Part shown: piece after piece, positions 16,871 to 25,035 of the stretch
Layout: the number at the start of each line of letters is the position of its first letter
How positions within the stretch are numbered: position 1 is the stretch's first letter
Assembly: GCA_040007095.1 (NCBI GenBank)
Contig: JBDTVS010000071.1
Span: 1 to 33,215, forward strand
Reading direction: 5' to 3'
Length of the DNA stretch: 33,215 nt
From: JBDTVS01 sp040007095
GTDB lineage: Bacteria; Acidobacteriota; Vicinamibacteria; Vicinamibacterales; CAVVIG01
The notes under the pieces: model-generated
Told to the model about the DNA's origin: nothing
Database searches by the model: none
The model's input: the letters and a program-made list of their open reading frames with translations, nothing else
Translations under genes and position numbers: made by a program

Positions 16871-18268
16871 TCAGTGAGTTACCGACGGCGCCTCGTTGGC
16901 GTCGTCGTCCGCGATCGGCGGCTGTGCGAGCGATGTGCGAGCGATGTCGCGCCGTTGCAGCGCCGACCGGAGGCTGAGCGTCGTCGACGATAAGTACGTG
17001 TTCGTCTGGCTGACGTCCCGATGGCCGAGAAAGTCCCGCACGTCCGTCACGCTCACGCCCGGGGTCTCGAGTAGCCGGCTGCCGCTCTCCCGCCGCAAGT
17101 CGTGGAAGTGCAGGCCGGTGATCGTCGCGCGCTGACACGTCAGCTTCCAGGCTGTCTTGAAGCCCTTCACCGGCTCCCCGAGCTCATTCCCGAACGGATG
17201 CGCCGTACCCGGCAGCGCCGCCGCGGCGTCCAGTTCGCGCGCCGCGCGTTGCGCGCTGCGCTGCATGTCCAGAATCGCCGCGAGCCGCGAGGTGATGATC
17301 ACTTGGCGACTCTCGCCCGTCTTCGCCACGGCGGCCGACACGTCAATCACGCCGGTCGAGTCGTGCACGTGTTGCCACTGGAGCCCGAGGATTTCGCCAC
17401 GGCGCATCCCGGTTTCGAGCGCCGCTTCGATGCACGCGCGCAGATGGGCGCCCGCGGCCGCGAGGAGACGCACTTCCTCATCGCCTTGCAGCCGACGGGA
17501 TCGGCGCCCTTCAGCCTTGTGATCGAGCCGGATGACCGAGACGCCGCCCTTTGAGAAGGGCGACGCCTCGAGGAACCCCTTTTCCGCAATCGCCCAGGCG
17601 AACAGATGCCGGAGCCGCGACAAGATCCGGTTGGTGGCCACTCGGCCCGCCTTGGAACTGTTGAGCGCGGCGCCCTTCGCCCGCGCCACGAGCTCAGCCG
17701 GCACGTTCTGCTGCGTCGCCTGCAGGTCGGCGATCTGCTCGCGCGCCGCCATCCCGTCCTCGTGCGCTTGCCGGCGCATCTGACGGAACGCCTCGATCAC
17801 CGGCTTGGTGACATCGGCGATGGCGAGGTCGCCCATCGTGACGGTGCCGCCCTCCGGCCGGGCGACGGTCGCCCCGCACACGACGTCGACTAGGCGCGCC
17901 ATCTCGGCCGCCGCGGCTTTTCGGCGGTCGGGTTGATGCACGTATTCCTTCAGGTAGATCGCCGCGACCGTGTTCAGCGTGAGCGCGGCGGCCTTGGCGA
18001 CCGCCGTCTCCCGCCCGCCTTCGATCGACGTGAGCCACTTCCGAAACTCGGCTTTCGCTTCACCTTGGAGCATCACGTAGCCCGCGGGCTTCTTCGCCCA
18101 CTTCGCCAGGCTGACGCGATACTCCCGGCCGTCGTGTGAGACGTTGCCGTGCCACGGATGAGAACAGCGGGTCCACGCGGTACGCGCGCACCCGCACCGC
18201 TTTCGGAGGCCGCCATTCTGCCGGGCGATCACGGTCTGACCGTTCGAGAGACGGCGCTTTGTGCTCAT
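16871..18268 (-). CDS. int: Tyrosine recombinase (integrase)
   Basis: 465 residues. The catalytic set is complete: R289 in ETGMRRGEILGL, K316 in AKTGES, H389 and R392 in HFHDLRRE, H416 in FLGHRDVS, Y425 in TNTYLSS. The N-terminus carries a Cys/His cluster (RKRCGCARTAWTRCSHPWH, about 22-40), a zinc-finger-like start typical of this integrase group, followed by a SAM-like core-binding domain (about 95-230). It lies 16 bp from the tRNA-Pro attachment site and should integrate and excise the element there. It directly abuts the small gene upstream, so it may be expressed from the RHH promoter as the last gene of that run. Confidence 0.97.
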   Translation of the reverse strand: MSTKRRLSNGQTVIARQNGGLRKRCGCARTAWTRCSHPWHGNVSHDGREYRVSLAKWAKKPAGYVMLQGEAKAEFRKWLTSIEGGRETAVAKAAALTLNTVAAIYLKEYVHQPDRRKAAAAEMARLVDVVCGATVARPEGGTVTMGDLAIADVTKPVIEAFRQMRRQAHEDGMAAREQIADLQATQQNVPAELVARAKGAALNSSKAGRVATNRILSRLRHLFAWAIAEKGFLEASPFSKGGVSVIRLDHKAEGRRSRRLQGDEEVRLLAAAGAHLRACIEAALETGMRRGEILGLQWQHVHDSTGVIDVSAAVAKTGESRQVIITSRLAAILDMQRSAQRAARELDAAAALPGTAHPFGNELGEPVKGFKTAWKLTCQRATITGLHFHDLRRESGSRLLETPGVSVTDVRDFLGHRDVSQTNTYLSSTTLSLRSALQRRDIARTSLAQPPIADDDANEAPSVTH

Positions 18269-18553
18269 CTACGCCTCGCCCATCCCGAGCCTGCCCATAG
18301 CCAGCCCTAAGGCGAACGACGCGCCGGCCACGACTTCAATGTGGCAACGATGCGTCTGTCCCTTAGCAGGACGGATCACGTTGTCACCCGCGAGATGCTG
18401 CACGTATTCGAGGAGTTGCCAGTCGGTCATTCTGCTACCTGATGAGTGCTCCCGCTCGTGCTTCACGAGGCCTTCCGCCAACCCCTCGACGCGCCGCACG
18501 CGCTCCTCGAGACCATGGCGTCGAAACTGGATCTGGTCCTGATTGGCCCTCAT
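18269..18553 (-). CDS. Small protein of unknown function upstream of int
   Basis: 94 residues, starting at an ATG that overlaps the previous gene's stop (ATGA), so translation is coupled. The first half is charged, with helix-forming heptads (RRHGLEERVRRVEGLAEGLV). The C-terminus is hydrophobic (VVAGASFALGLAMGRLGM), perhaps a membrane segment. A Met at 18430 could be an alternative start. No family recognised. Genes in this position beside int are often cargo in satellites. Confidence 0.55.
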   Translation of the reverse strand: MRANQDQIQFRRHGLEERVRRVEGLAEGLVKHEREHSSGSRMTDWQLLEYVQHLAGDNVIRPAKGQTHRCHIEVVAGASFALGLAMGRLGMGEA

Positions 18554-19104
18554 CGCGCCCCACCCTTCCGCGTCGGCGGCCGGGCTGGCGGCTCGATCGC
18601 CTGGACGATGGGCCAGGACGTCTGCGTTCCGTGAACCACGCCAAGCAGAAACGCGGCATCGGCGACGGCCATGCCGTAGTTGAAGATCACCGCGGCGAGG
18701 TCCACAACCGGCCCATCGTCGAGCGCAGCAACCGCCGCCTTCACGTTGGCTTGTTCGCGGGCGAGTCGCGGGACCAAGTCGGTGCCCATCGACGTCTCAA
18801 GAATGCTCGTGGCCGCGTCGTCGCCGGCGTTGATGCCGCCGACGAGTCCGACGTTGGACAATCGCCGGATCGCGAGGGCGCGGGCGCTTTCCAACGTCTC
18901 GGCCCATTTATCCGTGGTGACTGGCGTCCAGTCGTCGTCTGAACTGAGCGGCTGTGCTGCAGACGCCACCGCCGAACGCAGCATCTCAGTCGCGCGTTCG
19001 AGTGAGGCGGTAAATTCTCGCGGGCCGAACTCCTGCACGATGTCCTCGATTTCTTTGATCGCGCGGGCGCGGTTGAATGGACGTGCGGGCTTCTTCTTCG
19101 ACAT
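18550..19104 (-). CDS. Protein of unknown function behind a structured leader
   Basis: 184 residues from ATG 19104, with AGGAGA a few bases upstream. It is Lys/Arg-rich at both ends and largely helical in the middle ('GPREFTASLERATEMLRSAV', 'GVVHGTQTSWPIVQAIEP'); no signal peptide. I recognise no domain. It follows the RHH regulator and is preceded by the 65-nt structured leader also found before the recombinase at 27.7 kb. A cargo or regulatory role is possible but not shown. Confidence 0.6.
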   Translation of the reverse strand: MSKKKPARPFNRARAIKEIEDIVQEFGPREFTASLERATEMLRSAVASAAQPLSSDDDWTPVTTDKWAETLESARALAIRRLSNVGLVGGINAGDDAATSILETSMGTDLVPRLAREQANVKAAVAALDDGPVVDLAAVIFNYGMAVADAAFLLGVVHGTQTSWPIVQAIEPPARPPTRKGGAR

Positions 19105-19120
19105 GATGGAGTCTCCTGTG

Positions 19121-19185
19121 GTCGGAGGCTCCCGCTATAATGGCAGGAGCCCGGCGACCGTGTACGCGGTTGACGGGTTAGGAGC
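19121..19185 (-). promoter_or_regulatory. Structured 5' leader, copy 1
   Basis: Read on the minus strand, CCCG and ACCG pair with CGGT and CGGG into a two-part hairpin (plus-strand arms 19150-19153/19174-19177 and 19157-19160/19167-19170). A GGCTCC/GGAGCC stem follows at 19127-19132/19146-19151. The same layout occurs at 27722-27790. The start codon of the next gene is 16 nt away. It could be a riboswitch-like leader or protein-binding RNA. The stop codon of the RHH gene lies within its 5' edge. Confidence 0.5.
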
Positions 19186-19384
19186 GTGTGCGGCCTGGCC
19201 GCCTCACACGCTCTGCTTTCGTAATCACCCCTTTGCGCTCCCATTTCCTGAGCCAGGCATTGATCGCCTGCCGGATCTGTTCGCTCTCGCTGATGTCCTC
19301 CGCTTGCTTGACAGCCTTCAGTCCGGCCGCCTGAACATCGTTGATGTAGAACGAGTAGAGCTTCCTAGGTGACAACGTGGTCAT
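19178..19384 (-). CDS. Ribbon-helix-helix regulator
   Basis: 68 residues from ATG 19384; an upstream start would lie across the promoter. The sequence SFYINDVQAAGLKAVKQAED followed by SESEQIRQAINAWLRK has the beta-strand plus two-helix pattern of CopG/Arc-type RHH repressors, with a basic tail. Such proteins bind DNA as dimers and often repress their own promoter. The A/T palindrome GTATATATAC next to the start is a plausible operator. It could instead be the antitoxin of a toxin-antitoxin pair, but the downstream gene is not a recognisable toxin. Confidence 0.75.
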   Translation of the reverse strand: MTTLSPRKLYSFYINDVQAAGLKAVKQAEDISESEQIRQAINAWLRKWERKGVITKAERVRRPGRTRS

Positions 19385-19388
19385 AGTA

Positions 19389-19416
19389 TATATACGTTCG
19401 ATATGCTTCGTGTCAA
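19389..19416 (-). promoter_or_regulatory. Near-consensus sigma70 promoter of the RHH gene
   Basis: On the minus strand TTGACA (19416-19411) is followed after 16 bp by TATATA (19394-19389). The -10 box ends only 5 bp before the ATG at 19384, so the transcript probably starts at or near the A of the start codon, i.e. is leaderless. Confidence 0.75.
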
Positions 19417-19459
19417 GCGCGAGCCCGCGGACATACGCCGGCAGCTCGAGCAACCCCGC

Positions 19460-21553
19460 TCACAACGGCAGCTCCAGATACACCAGCGCGCACGCCGCGT
19501 CACGGAACGCGACGATCGACGCCCGCGTGCGGACCGAGACCTGTGAGCCCATCGGGAACACCGCGAGCGGCGGATAGACCGGGAACAGCCACGGACCATC
19601 AGCCAACTGGGTCTGCGTATTCCGAAACCGGCATGGCGTGCTGACCGCGACCGGCGGCTCGCCCACCCCGATATCGAATTCCCACTCGGTATAGCCGCTG
19701 TCGCCGTAGCCCACGACGGCCACAATCGCAATATCCGTCGCCGTCGAGGCGATCAGCGTGGTCCACGTCGAGTTGGCCCACGCCGTGGCGCCGACCGTCA
19801 GGGTGGTCAACGAGGCGCCGTCAGGCGCCGTCTTCTGCGGCTTGGCACTGCTCTGCAGCGTGCTCACCCCTGGTTTCTTGTAGTAGTAGGCTTTGACCTT
19901 CCAGACTTCCGTGAAGGCGTTGTTCTTGCGGAGACGGAGCGAGACCCTCGACCCGGCCGGGATGGCGTCAAGCAAGGGCCACCGCGGCAGCGTGCCAGGC
20001 GAGACGAAATGGGTCAACAGATACAAGCACCGAAAGCGATCGACCGTCACCTCGGCGCCGGCCGCGCCGACGCCCACTTCGATATCAACGGTTGCCCCGT
20101 CAAAAAAGCCATGATGGCCGGGATGCACCAGCAGCCGGTCCAGGAGCCACGCGACGGCCGTGGAGGCGTCCAGTTCACACCAATCCGACCACGCGCCGGG
20201 CGTGGCGTTGGGCGTGATGCTGATACCCTCTGAGGATTGCGGCGCCGCGAAGAGTCGGCTCGATACTGCCCCCGCCCCGACCGGGAGAAACGCCCGCACC
20301 CCAACCAATGTCCCACTGAGCGTCAAGGTGCCCACCGGCACCGAGAACACGTGATCCCCGCCAAGCGTCAGCACCAGTCCAGACAGGGCGAGGGCGCCGA
20401 CAGGGATCGTGAGGATGCGGTTTCCAGCAATGATGACGGTCGCAGTGCCAGTGAAGGGCGAGCCCGCGCCCGCGAGACTGCCCGTCGTCCACGTCAACCC
20501 GGACCCATTGAGGACGTTCGCGTCGTTGATCGTGGTGACCCCGGTGATGGTCACGTCATGCGCGAGCGTGATCGTCTGCGTCCCGCTGACCGTGGCGGTG
20601 CCCGCCGTAATCTGGAAGGCGCCCACGAACGTGGTCCCGACGGTATGCGGGAGTGTCAAATCGCCGGAAATCGTCAATGTCCCGCTCAGCGTGACGGTGC
20701 CGCCGGTGATCGTGCAGGACGCGCACGTGATGGCGTGCGCCCCTGACCAGCTCATCGACGAAGCCGCCCCGGCGGGCATGACGAGCGCGCCGAGAAGCGT
20801 GAGATCGCTGGTGAGTGTTTGCACCGTGAGAGCAGACACCGACATGTTGTTGAGCGACATCCCGGCGAGGTTCCACGTCGCGTTGCCGGTGACATTGATC
20901 GTCGACCCAGTGACGACAGGCGTCCCTGACGCCCATGTCATCGTTCCCGTGTTGAACGTCACTGTCCCGCTGATCGTTGGGTTGCCCGCGAACGTGATGG
21001 AGTTCGTGATGGTCGCAGCGCCGGCCCATGTGCCGCCCGTCAAGGTGAAGACGGTCGTGCCCTGAAGCGCTGAGTCGACCTGCAGCCCTCCGGCGCACGT
21101 GATGGCGCCGCTGTTTATGGCGTTGAGATTCGCGCCGTTCGACCGCGTGACACCGTTGACTGTCCAGGTGCCGCTCAGCGTGTAGGTCTGCACTGATCCG
21201 GTGAATTGCAATCCTCCGGTGAGCGTCTGGCCTCCGCTCGTGAGCGTGGCCGTCGCCGTCACGAGGAGATCCGCGGTGCCGGCGATGGTCATGCCGGCCG
21301 CAAGCGTCACCGCGCCAGCCACCGTCAGATTCGCGGTGAAGGTGAAGGTGTTCGTGTAGCCGGTAAAATTGACTGACGTGCAGGCTGAGGCCGTGTCCAC
21401 CACACAACTCGGCGAACTTGCGTTGATCGTGACGGTGTCGCCGTTGACCGCGTGCGTCGTGTTGTTGGGTCCGGTGGCAGCCGTCGTCGACCAATTCGTG
21501 TCGCTCGACCAATTCGAGTCGACCCCGCCGTTCATGAAAAACTTGGCGCTCAC
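19460..21553 (-). CDS. Beta-solenoid phage-type surface or tail-spike protein
   Basis: 697 residues from GTG 21553, with GGGGAG 7-8 nt upstream. The N-terminus 'MSAKFFMNGGVDSNW' plus 'SSDTNWSTTAATGP' is the 'gap between NW repeats' start common in phage-associated fibre proteins. Residues 35-430 are a long run of Thr/Gly/Val repeats such as 'TVTLSGTLTISGDLTLP', which should form a right-handed beta-solenoid. The last ~260 residues are non-repetitive and contain two similar jelly-roll-like parts ('AYYYKKPGVSTLQSSAKP', 'EWEFDIGVGEPPVAV'). It is the only recognisable structural gene in the element. A host-recognition spike or virion-decoration role is inferred. Confidence 0.7.
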   Translation of the reverse strand: MSAKFFMNGGVDSNWSSDTNWSTTAATGPNNTTHAVNGDTVTINASSPSCVVDTASACTSVNFTGYTNTFTFTANLTVAGAVTLAAGMTIAGTADLLVTATATLTSGGQTLTGGLQFTGSVQTYTLSGTWTVNGVTRSNGANLNAINSGAITCAGGLQVDSALQGTTVFTLTGGTWAGAATITNSITFAGNPTISGTVTFNTGTMTWASGTPVVTGSTINVTGNATWNLAGMSLNNMSVSALTVQTLTSDLTLLGALVMPAGAASSMSWSGAHAITCASCTITGGTVTLSGTLTISGDLTLPHTVGTTFVGAFQITAGTATVSGTQTITLAHDVTITGVTTINDANVLNGSGLTWTTGSLAGAGSPFTGTATVIIAGNRILTIPVGALALSGLVLTLGGDHVFSVPVGTLTLSGTLVGVRAFLPVGAGAVSSRLFAAPQSSEGISITPNATPGAWSDWCELDASTAVAWLLDRLLVHPGHHGFFDGATVDIEVGVGAAGAEVTVDRFRCLYLLTHFVSPGTLPRWPLLDAIPAGSRVSLRLRKNNAFTEVWKVKAYYYKKPGVSTLQSSAKPQKTAPDGASLTTLTVGATAWANSTWTTLIASTATDIAIVAVVGYGDSGYTEWEFDIGVGEPPVAVSTPCRFRNTQTQLADGPWLFPVYPPLAVFPMGSQVSVRTRASIVAFRDAACALVYLELPL

Positions 21554-21554
21554 T

Positions 21555-21926
21555 TCACAGCTCCCCTTCAGTCCACATCACCTCTGACTCTCCCGTGATG
21601 CTTCTCGGCACGCACGCGGGCTCAAAGATGCCGGCCGCAATCTTGCCGGCCTGGTCGACGCCGTCGCCGCCGGTGAAATGACTCCCCTGAATTTCCGCCA
21701 CGGTGTACGGAAAGCTGCCGGTGACGCGCACGACGATCGGCGCGCCGATGGCGTGACAGGGGAGGTCACTCGTCGCCACGGCATAATCGCGCGTCGCCCA
21801 GGCTTCCGCCCGAACCCGGAGCGTCGCCGCGGCGCCCGAGATAGCCCAGACGACGCCGCCCCGCCATTTTTCATCACCACGGTCGAGGACATGCACATGC
21901 GGCCGCAAGGCGGTGATCCGCCTCAC
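21555..21926 (-). CDS. Small beta-rich protein of unknown function
   Basis: 123 residues from GTG 21926, which overlaps the stop of the gene before it (GTGA) and ends one base before the spike gene. It has no signal or membrane segment and is rich in short beta segments ('PIVVRVTGSFPYTVAEIQGS'). No family recognised. Tight coupling to the spike gene suggests a partner or assembly factor. It is far too small for a portal or HK97-type capsid protein. Confidence 0.55.
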   Translation of the reverse strand: MRRITALRPHVHVLDRGDEKWRGGVVWAISGAAATLRVRAEAWATRDYAVATSDLPCHAIGAPIVVRVTGSFPYTVAEIQGSHFTGGDGVDQAGKIAAGIFEPACVPRSITGESEVMWTEGEL

Positions 21927-22633
21927 CGCCGCACCAGCTTCAGGCCGCGGCCCTGTAGCGTGCGATGGACCGCGTCCAACGGCATCGTCCAGATCCGTGA
22001 GGCCTTTTTGTAAGCCTCACGCAGGTTCTCCGGGACGCGGCCGGCCCGCGTCGTCTTGATCAACGCCTCGAGCTCGGTTTGCTCGGCGAGTTCATCGGGA
22101 TCGCGGTTCACCGACGCCCATCCGCGAGCGCGTTGCTGCTCGAGAAACCGCAGGCTGACGCGGTCCTGCCGTGCGAGCGCGTCACGATAGACGACCAGGA
22201 TGCGCCCGAATCCGGCGCCCGCCAGGTCATCGCGGAGGTTGCGCCCGACCGTCTCCTCAAGTAGCCGCACGGACGTGCGTTCGGTGAGCGTGAGCGGCAG
22301 ATCGCGCCCCACTTCAGCCTCAGCCACCGCGTCGAGGAGTTCCTCTGACTTCGCAATGTCCGCCGCGAGCGCGGCCGTGATGGCCTCACTGGTCGCTCGA
22401 ACCCCTTCAAGGTCGCCCCAGATAGCTTCATCGAACACGGCGCCTTCCTTCTCCGTGAGCGCCGTGACCATGTCTTTCGGCGCGGCCGTCCCGTATTCGC
22501 GTTCAAACTTCGTCCCGAGCTCGCCGACTTTGCCGGCGATGTGCGCCTCGCGCGCCGCCGGGTTCAGCCGCGTCTTCACATCGGCCGCTTTGGTTTCGAG
22601 AAACGCAACGCCGTCCATCGTGGGGTCAGTCAT
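21923..22633 (-). CDS. Helical protein of unknown function
   Basis: 236 residues from ATG 22633. It is acidic and strongly helical throughout ('SEAITAALAADIAKSEELLD', 'LAEQTELEALIKTTRAGR'), with a basic tail ending GRGLKLVRR. No domain recognised. Position between the packaging genes and the spike, and the helical composition, would suit a scaffold-like or regulatory protein, but that is speculation. The start overlaps the end of the zinc-ribbon gene by 8 bp. Confidence 0.6.
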   Translation of the reverse strand: MTDPTMDGVAFLETKAADVKTRLNPAAREAHIAGKVGELGTKFEREYGTAAPKDMVTALTEKEGAVFDEAIWGDLEGVRATSEAITAALAADIAKSEELLDAVAEAEVGRDLPLTLTERTSVRLLEETVGRNLRDDLAGAGFGRILVVYRDALARQDRVSLRFLEQQRARGWASVNRDPDELAEQTELEALIKTTRAGRVPENLREAYKKASRIWTMPLDAVHRTLQGRGLKLVRR

Positions 22634-22958
22634 GATTGGTGTCCCTTCGTGTAAACGGTTTTGTGTAGGTGCCGGCCGCCTTGCGCTCCGCACGCATCGC
22701 CGCTCGACACGCGCCGCACGTGCGCGGGAGCCGCAGCCCGTGATCGAGCCACCACGCCTGATCGACTTGGTTCAACTCAAACGGCTCCAAACAGGTGGCA
22801 CAGATTTTCGAGATCGTTCCGCTCTCCACTTCGCCTCCTTCAAAATCGTTTCCCGATTCCGCGAGTAATTCCGACGCCGCGAGCCGCGTGCGCAGGTTCA
22901 CCCGCGGGTCGCTCATCACGGTGGACCAAAAGCGTTGCTGTGCTCGGTTGCTTCTCAT
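22626..22958 (-). CDS. Small zinc-ribbon-like protein
   Basis: 110 residues from ATG 22958, overlapping the terL stop as ATGA. The N-terminal half is helical with 'MSDPRVNLRTRLAASELLAE', a pattern common in small phage proteins. The C-terminal half has CATC and, about 25 residues later, CGAC, a four-cysteine zinc ribbon ('KICATCLEPFELNQVDQAWW'). Possibly DNA- or protein-binding; no family name is assigned. Confidence 0.6.
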   Translation of the reverse strand: MRSNRAQQRFWSTVMSDPRVNLRTRLAASELLAESGNDFEGGEVESGTISKICATCLEPFELNQVDQAWWLDHGLRLPRTCGACRAAMRAERKAAGTYTKPFTRRDTNHD

Positions 22959-24334
22959 ACGAGCCACGGAATGAACATTTCTCCGGCCCGCGATTTCGTC
23001 GGACGGGTCGCTAACGCCGTGGCGCCGCACACCGCATTCGCCCAATCGTCATGTTCGCCCGGCATGTGATCGATCCGAGCGCCCCGCCAGATGAGCCCGA
23101 ACAACTGCTGCTCGAGCACCGGCTCATCAAGCAACACCACGCGCCCGCCGTTCAGCGGCGACTCGAACGCCTCATACAGTTCCGATTTCGTGCGATCGGC
23201 GACGCGACACCGCACGCCCTGCTTTTCAAATTGACTGATGAAGGTGTTCCCGGCGTACCGGTCGAGCACGATAGTCGTGAGGTGATACACGTCGCGCAGC
23301 TCGCGCACAAACCGATCGACCGCCGCGTTCGGGTCGAACGGCGGCGGCGGCCCCTGATTCATCACGCGGTCGAGCACAATCCGGTCGTCGCCGTCCTGGT
23401 GGATAATCGCCAATGTCGCATCATCCGAGCTCCCGCCGCTCATGTCGACAAAGGCGTGATACACCGTGCCCGCCACATACGGCCGCGCCGTGACGTCCCG
23501 CTCGATGCTGTCCATGATCGGTTCCGGCTGAAACGCCGACCCCTCCGGCAACCCCGGTAGGTTCAGGTGTAGCCGCCGATACTTGTGCGCCGGCAGTCGC
23601 CGCTTTTGCTGCTCGAGATACCCTGGATTCCCCCACGACAACATCGACGGGTTGGCGCGCTCCTCCGGCAGCTTGTCGGCAAACTCCGGGTCGGTGCAGA
23701 AGTCCGCCGCATACCACGAGAACAACATCTTCGGGTCGGTGCCCGTGCGCCCCGTATGCATCAGGTCGAACAACGGCACCCCCGGCTTGTGGTGGATGCT
23801 CGCGTAGGACGTGATCCATGTTTGCGCGTCCAACCGCGACGGGTCGGGCGCCAGCGCCTCGAGCAAGTCCCAGTTCCGATAGCCGTGGATCTCATCGATG
23901 CCCAACCACCGAAACGTCTTGCCGTGTGAGCCGACGGCATCGCCGGCAGCCAGCACCTCGAGGAACCCGTTGCCGTCCTTCCGCTCAATCACGTTCTTTT
24001 TGACCGTGAGGTAGTCCTGCAACACCGGGTTGACCTTGATGATCTTCTTCGCGAGCGTGTGGCTGTCGCCGGCTTGGTCTTTGTCGTTCGCCACGAGGTA
24101 GCACTGATTACCGGCTGGTGAGTCGTCGACCACGGCGTGGAGACCGGAGATCATTAGGTCGGTCGTCTTGTTGTTCTTTTTGCCCCGGCCAGACAGGACC
24201 ATGCTGTAGAGGAACGCGACCCCCGCCCGCTTCAACGCCTCATCGAAGAAGCGCCAACGATAGGGCTCGATGGTCGACGCCAGCGGCCGGCCGTCAATCC
24301 ACTTCAGGGGCGCCACGAAGTCCCGGAACGTCAT
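22955..24334 (-). CDS. terL: Phage terminase large subunit
   Basis: 459 residues, normal for TerL. The ATPase half has Walker A 'LSGRGKKNNKTT' at 48-59 (the GRxNGKTT variant) and Walker B 'FRWLGIDEIHGY' with D147 and E148. The RNase H-like nuclease half has D298 in AFVDMSGGSSDD, D358 in TIVLDRYAG and the acidic pair D429/D430 in GEHDDWANA. Both activities look intact. TerL pumps DNA into a procapsid through a portal, yet no portal is encoded here. It is coupled by ATGA overlaps to the genes on both sides. Confidence 0.92.
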   Translation of the reverse strand: MTFRDFVAPLKWIDGRPLASTIEPYRWRFFDEALKRAGVAFLYSMVLSGRGKKNNKTTDLMISGLHAVVDDSPAGNQCYLVANDKDQAGDSHTLAKKIIKVNPVLQDYLTVKKNVIERKDGNGFLEVLAAGDAVGSHGKTFRWLGIDEIHGYRNWDLLEALAPDPSRLDAQTWITSYASIHHKPGVPLFDLMHTGRTGTDPKMLFSWYAADFCTDPEFADKLPEERANPSMLSWGNPGYLEQQKRRLPAHKYRRLHLNLPGLPEGSAFQPEPIMDSIERDVTARPYVAGTVYHAFVDMSGGSSDDATLAIIHQDGDDRIVLDRVMNQGPPPPFDPNAAVDRFVRELRDVYHLTTIVLDRYAGNTFISQFEKQGVRCRVADRTKSELYEAFESPLNGGRVVLLDEPVLEQQLFGLIWRGARIDHMPGEHDDWANAVCGATALATRPTKSRAGEMFIPWLV

Positions 24335-24696
24335 GGCACGACCGCCAGCGAGGCGCGATGCGCCTCCGCAAACGTCTGGACGCTCCGACCCGCTTGGGCA
24401 GCCATCGCGTCCTCGAGACGGAGCAACGCGAACCGCTGCCCGTTCTGCTGCCGGCGGATACGATTGGCATCCTGGCGACGATTACCCGCCCGGGCTCGCT
24501 GGAAGTCCGCCGCAAGGCGATCGAGTTCGAGGATGATGCGACCCGCCTCCTTCATCCACGGGCGCGCTGAGGCCGGAATATGGCCGTCTGGCCAGAACCG
24601 GGCGACGGTCGCGAGTGCGTAGGCTCGATACGCGTGGAGCTCTGCGCCACGATGATCGCCTTGTATACGTGGAATCTTGCCCTTCAGCGCCCGCAT
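24331..24696 (-). CDS. Small protein in the small-terminase position
   Basis: 121 residues from ATG 24696, with AAGGAG 7 nt upstream; the open frame extends to 24744. It is basic and helical ('RIILELDRLAADFQRARAGN', then a Gln/Arg-rich stretch). Its stop overlaps the terL start as ATGA. Size, position and charge suit a small terminase subunit that would choose the DNA to package, but no classic TerS HTH is clear, so this is inferred from context. Confidence 0.55.
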   Translation of the reverse strand: MRALKGKIPRIQGDHRGAELHAYRAYALATVARFWPDGHIPASARPWMKEAGRIILELDRLAADFQRARAGNRRQDANRIRRQQNGQRFALLRLEDAMAAQAGRSVQTFAEAHRASLAVVP

Positions 24697-24860
24697 ACTG
24701 TTACTCCTTGCCTGAGCGTGCGCTCGCGCAACGCGCTCGCACACTGCCGTCTAAGTTGTTGCATTTACAGAGAGAAGCCTCTGTCTTACCGACAGACGTC
24801 TTACTAGTTACTGAGAGGGAGCCCGGTTGGCATGAAACGTGGCTGGAACGCCGTTTCCTG

Positions 24861-25025
24861 GTTACTGCCAAAACTGCCAACCCTATACCATCTACAGAGA
24901 TGGCAGTAGGGCGCTGCCAACTCACTGCCAGCTGTAAGTGGTTGAGTGTTAGTGAGTTGCCATTGACTGCCAAGTTACTGCCACGATGATTTGGCAGTGA
25001 GTTACTGCCAAGGGTGTTTGGCAGT
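24861..25025. repeat. ACTGCCA iteron array, candidate replication origin
   Basis: The core ACTGCCA (or inverse TGGCAGT) recurs about nine times in 165 bp, some as GTTACTGCCAA. Direct copies are at 24864, 24873, 24924, 24966, 24977 and 25004, inverted ones at 24901, 24992 and 25019, with near-matches at 24913 and 24957. The array lies just after the RepA-like ATPase gene and before the packaging genes, where satellite islands keep their origin. It is more AT-rich than its surroundings. Binding by the ATPase or a partner is inferred. Confidence 0.7.
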
Positions 25026-25035
25026 AGATTTCGGG

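Noticed and set aside
19136..19141. TATAAT on the plus strand as a promoter for a small RNA
   Set aside because: No -35 box at the right distance, and the hexamer lies in the loop of the leader hairpin; copy 2 has TAGAAT, so the motif is not kept exactly.
20409..21065. A 218-residue plus-strand frame inside the spike gene
   Set aside because: It mirrors the repetitive solenoid sequence, lacks a start signal, and opposes the direction of every gene in the element.
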